Shown in pieces: positions 62,345-64,000 of a DNA stretch of 64,000 nt. Each line of letters starts with the position of its first letter. The stretch's first letter is position 1. The stretch is taken from NCBI RefSeq assembly GCF_000004075.3, contig NC_026656.2:18114607-18178606 (forward strand). Reading direction: 5' to 3'. Position numbers and translations under genes: made by a program. Source of the stretch: Cucumis sativus (Eukaryota; Streptophyta; Magnoliopsida; Cucurbitales; Cucurbitaceae). The notes beneath the pieces are model-generated. The model searched no databases. It had not been told where the DNA came from and worked only from the letters and a program-made list of their open reading frames with translations.

Positions 62345-63123
62345 AAACGAAAACGAAAACGAAATCGAGAATCACTTGAACATTTATTAAGATCAGTACT
62401 TGTTTTTTTGTTCTTGAGGTGTCTAGGAAATGGCGGACTGCGACAACTGGAACAGAAACGGGGGACGCCAGAACGGGAAGGGTAAAAGTGGAATAAGCGA
62501 CAGAAACGGGGTTTCGATTGGCTGCCCGTTTGCCCGACTAGTGCAATACAGGTCGGTTTCCGGGCAGCGACATGTGAATGAATGTTGGCTTTTATTTTAA
62601 TTTTTTTTCGATTTTTAATTATCTCATTCTTTTAATTACCATATGTGTGAGTGATGATAATCATAATATATATAAAATCAAATTTTAGTTTACATATTTT
62701 TGCTCCATCATTGTACTATTTATTATTCTTAATAATGCTTTACTTAATACTTTTAGAGTTTGATTTGTTCATAATGGACGGTGGCTGATTGGTAAAATAA
62801 TTGCGTCTGGAAGGCTGTGTTTGTCTTTTGGATGTTTGTTTGTTTATTGCAATTAAAAGTCAAACTTGATAACAATTCTTTATATATTCATATGCATTTC
62901 TTTAATCCATATTGCAAGGGATGCATGTGAAGTGATGTTCTTCATTTTATAATTAGTATCAATAAACCGACTTCCCAGTTTTATTTGTTTGTTTGATTGG
63001 GAACAAAATCTAAATTGGATCTTTGGTTAGTAGTAAAATTTATACTTACCATTCGAATTATGATGTTAAGTTTGATTAATACAGAAATCCTATAACATAC
63101 CTCTTTGTTTGATAATCCGTTTT
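62345..63123. other. 3' flank of the CC-like gene
   Basis: Starts with the repeat GAAAACGAAAACGAAAACGA, then a GC-richer stretch to about 62580 that is probably 3' UTR, then AT-rich DNA. No coding region supported. Confidence 0.45.
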
Positions 63124-63414
63124 TGTTGGGGTTTGGTAAGAGCAGAGTAAGAGTGAAAGGAGTAAGGATGTTTTGATTTTGTTATTAGAGAACCCTTTTG
63201 ACATGTCCTTAATTAATCAAACTCCTCTGTAATGTATTATAATTGTAAATGTAAATTAAGTTGCTCTAGGATTAGGCTCCTATAAATGGATCATTTGTAC
63301 CTTGATCATATCCAATGTGTGAAAATTACACCCATTATATACTCAATCACTCTCTCGCTTTGAATCTCATAGTCTCTTGTGTCGATCCTTTAGGTTCATC
63401 AAATATAATTCACA
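63124..63414 (+). mobile_element. Possible solo LTR or Copia-type LTR remnant
   Basis: About 290 bases with the look of a short plant LTR. It starts TGTTGGGG and ends TTCACA (TG...CA). In the middle there is a TATA-type promoter (GCTCCTATAAATGG near 63268), followed by a TTGTACC segment and a CT-rich 3' part. About 15 bases past the end, TTGTATCTGATATTC resembles a decayed primer-binding site (usual form TGGTATCAGAGC). No target-site duplication, second LTR or internal coding region was found. Confidence 0.35.
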
Positions 63415-64000
63415 ATCCTATAAATATTGTATCTGATATTCAAAATTTATGAAGCCTAAGACTTTGATATACCAAACGAACAACTAATATAAGCTATCTC
63501 CTGACATAACTCTGATTCCACACAAATTTAAAATGGAAAAATTCCTTGTGTTACCTAATATCTTTAATCAATGTACTAATTATGCATATAAATAATGATA
63601 TTGTACACCTTCAATTTAAACTCTTGTTATTTGATTTTGGAACCACAAAAAAAGTCGTATAGTTAGAAAATATACTTGTTCTCACTTTTATATACGAGTT
63701 TTCTCCTCAGCCAACATGAAACTGTGGTAGGGACAACGTATACTCTCTAAAGTCTAACATATCTATCTACAATAGTATTGTATTGTCTACTTTGAGCACA
63801 ACTCTTGTAACTCCCTTCTTTTTTTTTCATTTTACGTAAAATTTCTTATACTTCTAGAGATAATTGTCATCTCACTGTATATCTACGAAGGTGGAACTAG
63901 CGATAAACAGCTATTTCAGCCAAGATTTGAAGAGTAGAGTTAAGATCTTCCTTCATTCTTCAAAAGCTTGTATACTCTAATCTCAACTTTGTTTTCTTTG
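63415..64000. other. Right edge of window, no gene seen
   Basis: AT-rich sequence with no supported open frame. It could hold internal debris of the same element as the LTR-like segment, but no gag or pol motif is visible. Confidence 0.4.

Noticed and set aside
1-64000. tRNA, rRNA, known conserved plant microRNA and CRISPR-type repeats
   Set aside because: I looked by eye for typical tRNA B-box sequences and for a set of well-known mature microRNA sequences and found none; a covariance-model scan would be needed to exclude them.

Overview
The window is AT-rich nuclear DNA of a eudicot plant. All genes have GT-AG introns, several have an intron in the 5' UTR, and the proteins match plant-specific families (WOX4, SPATULA, a DREB/ERF repressor, a cellulose-synthase companion type). 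The gene set fits a cucurbit-like rosid, but the species is a guess. There are no operons, CRISPR arrays, or recognisable rRNA or tRNA genes.

Layout: 1.2-6.5 kb, LCB1 subunit of serine palmitoyltransferase (+, 12 coding exons). 10.4-10.8 kb, an intronless group II DREB/ERF with a C-terminal EAR motif (+). 10.8-21 kb, non-coding DNA with many microsatellites. 21.0-22.1 kb, WOX4 homeobox gene (+). 22-32 kb, a second desert holding a few exon-like open segments that I cannot assign. 32.3-38.1 kb, a RING-H2 E3 ligase of the MBR/RHG1A type (+). 40.4-43.1 kb, a SPATULA-type bHLH (+). 46.1-48.6 kb, a membrane-anchored receptor-like kinase (+). 51.1-53.7 and 56.2-58.7 kb, two tandem mitochondrial ADP/ATP carrier genes (-), lying in a duplicated segment of 4 kb or more. 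61.2-62.4 kb, a single-pass LEA_2 protein resembling companion of cellulose synthase (+). 63.1-63.4 kb, a possible solo LTR.

I derived exon boundaries by hand. In all eight multi-exon genes the reading phase closes across every junction and ends at a stop, and protein lengths are close to family norms (LCB1 483 aa, WOX4 223, E3 ligase 713, SPT 379, kinase 521, carriers 390 each, LEA_2 319). These are independently transcribed genes, not a pathway. Roles cover sphingolipid synthesis, transcription in stress and development (ERF, WOX4, SPT), ubiquitination, signalling, mitochondrial energy exchange and cell-wall synthesis. From memory, six of the families have Arabidopsis relatives on one arm of chromosome 4 (At4g34-At4g37), so the window looks like a conserved syntenic block into which WOX4 and the carriers were placed.

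The observations most worth a second look are: the carrier pair, with near-identical genes, diverged 5' regions and all four amino-acid differences in the presequence; the Ser-to-Arg change in the SPT basic region; the unexplained open segments at 26.9-27.6 kb; and the pyrimidine/purine hairpin just after WOX4. I found no convincing new biological system.
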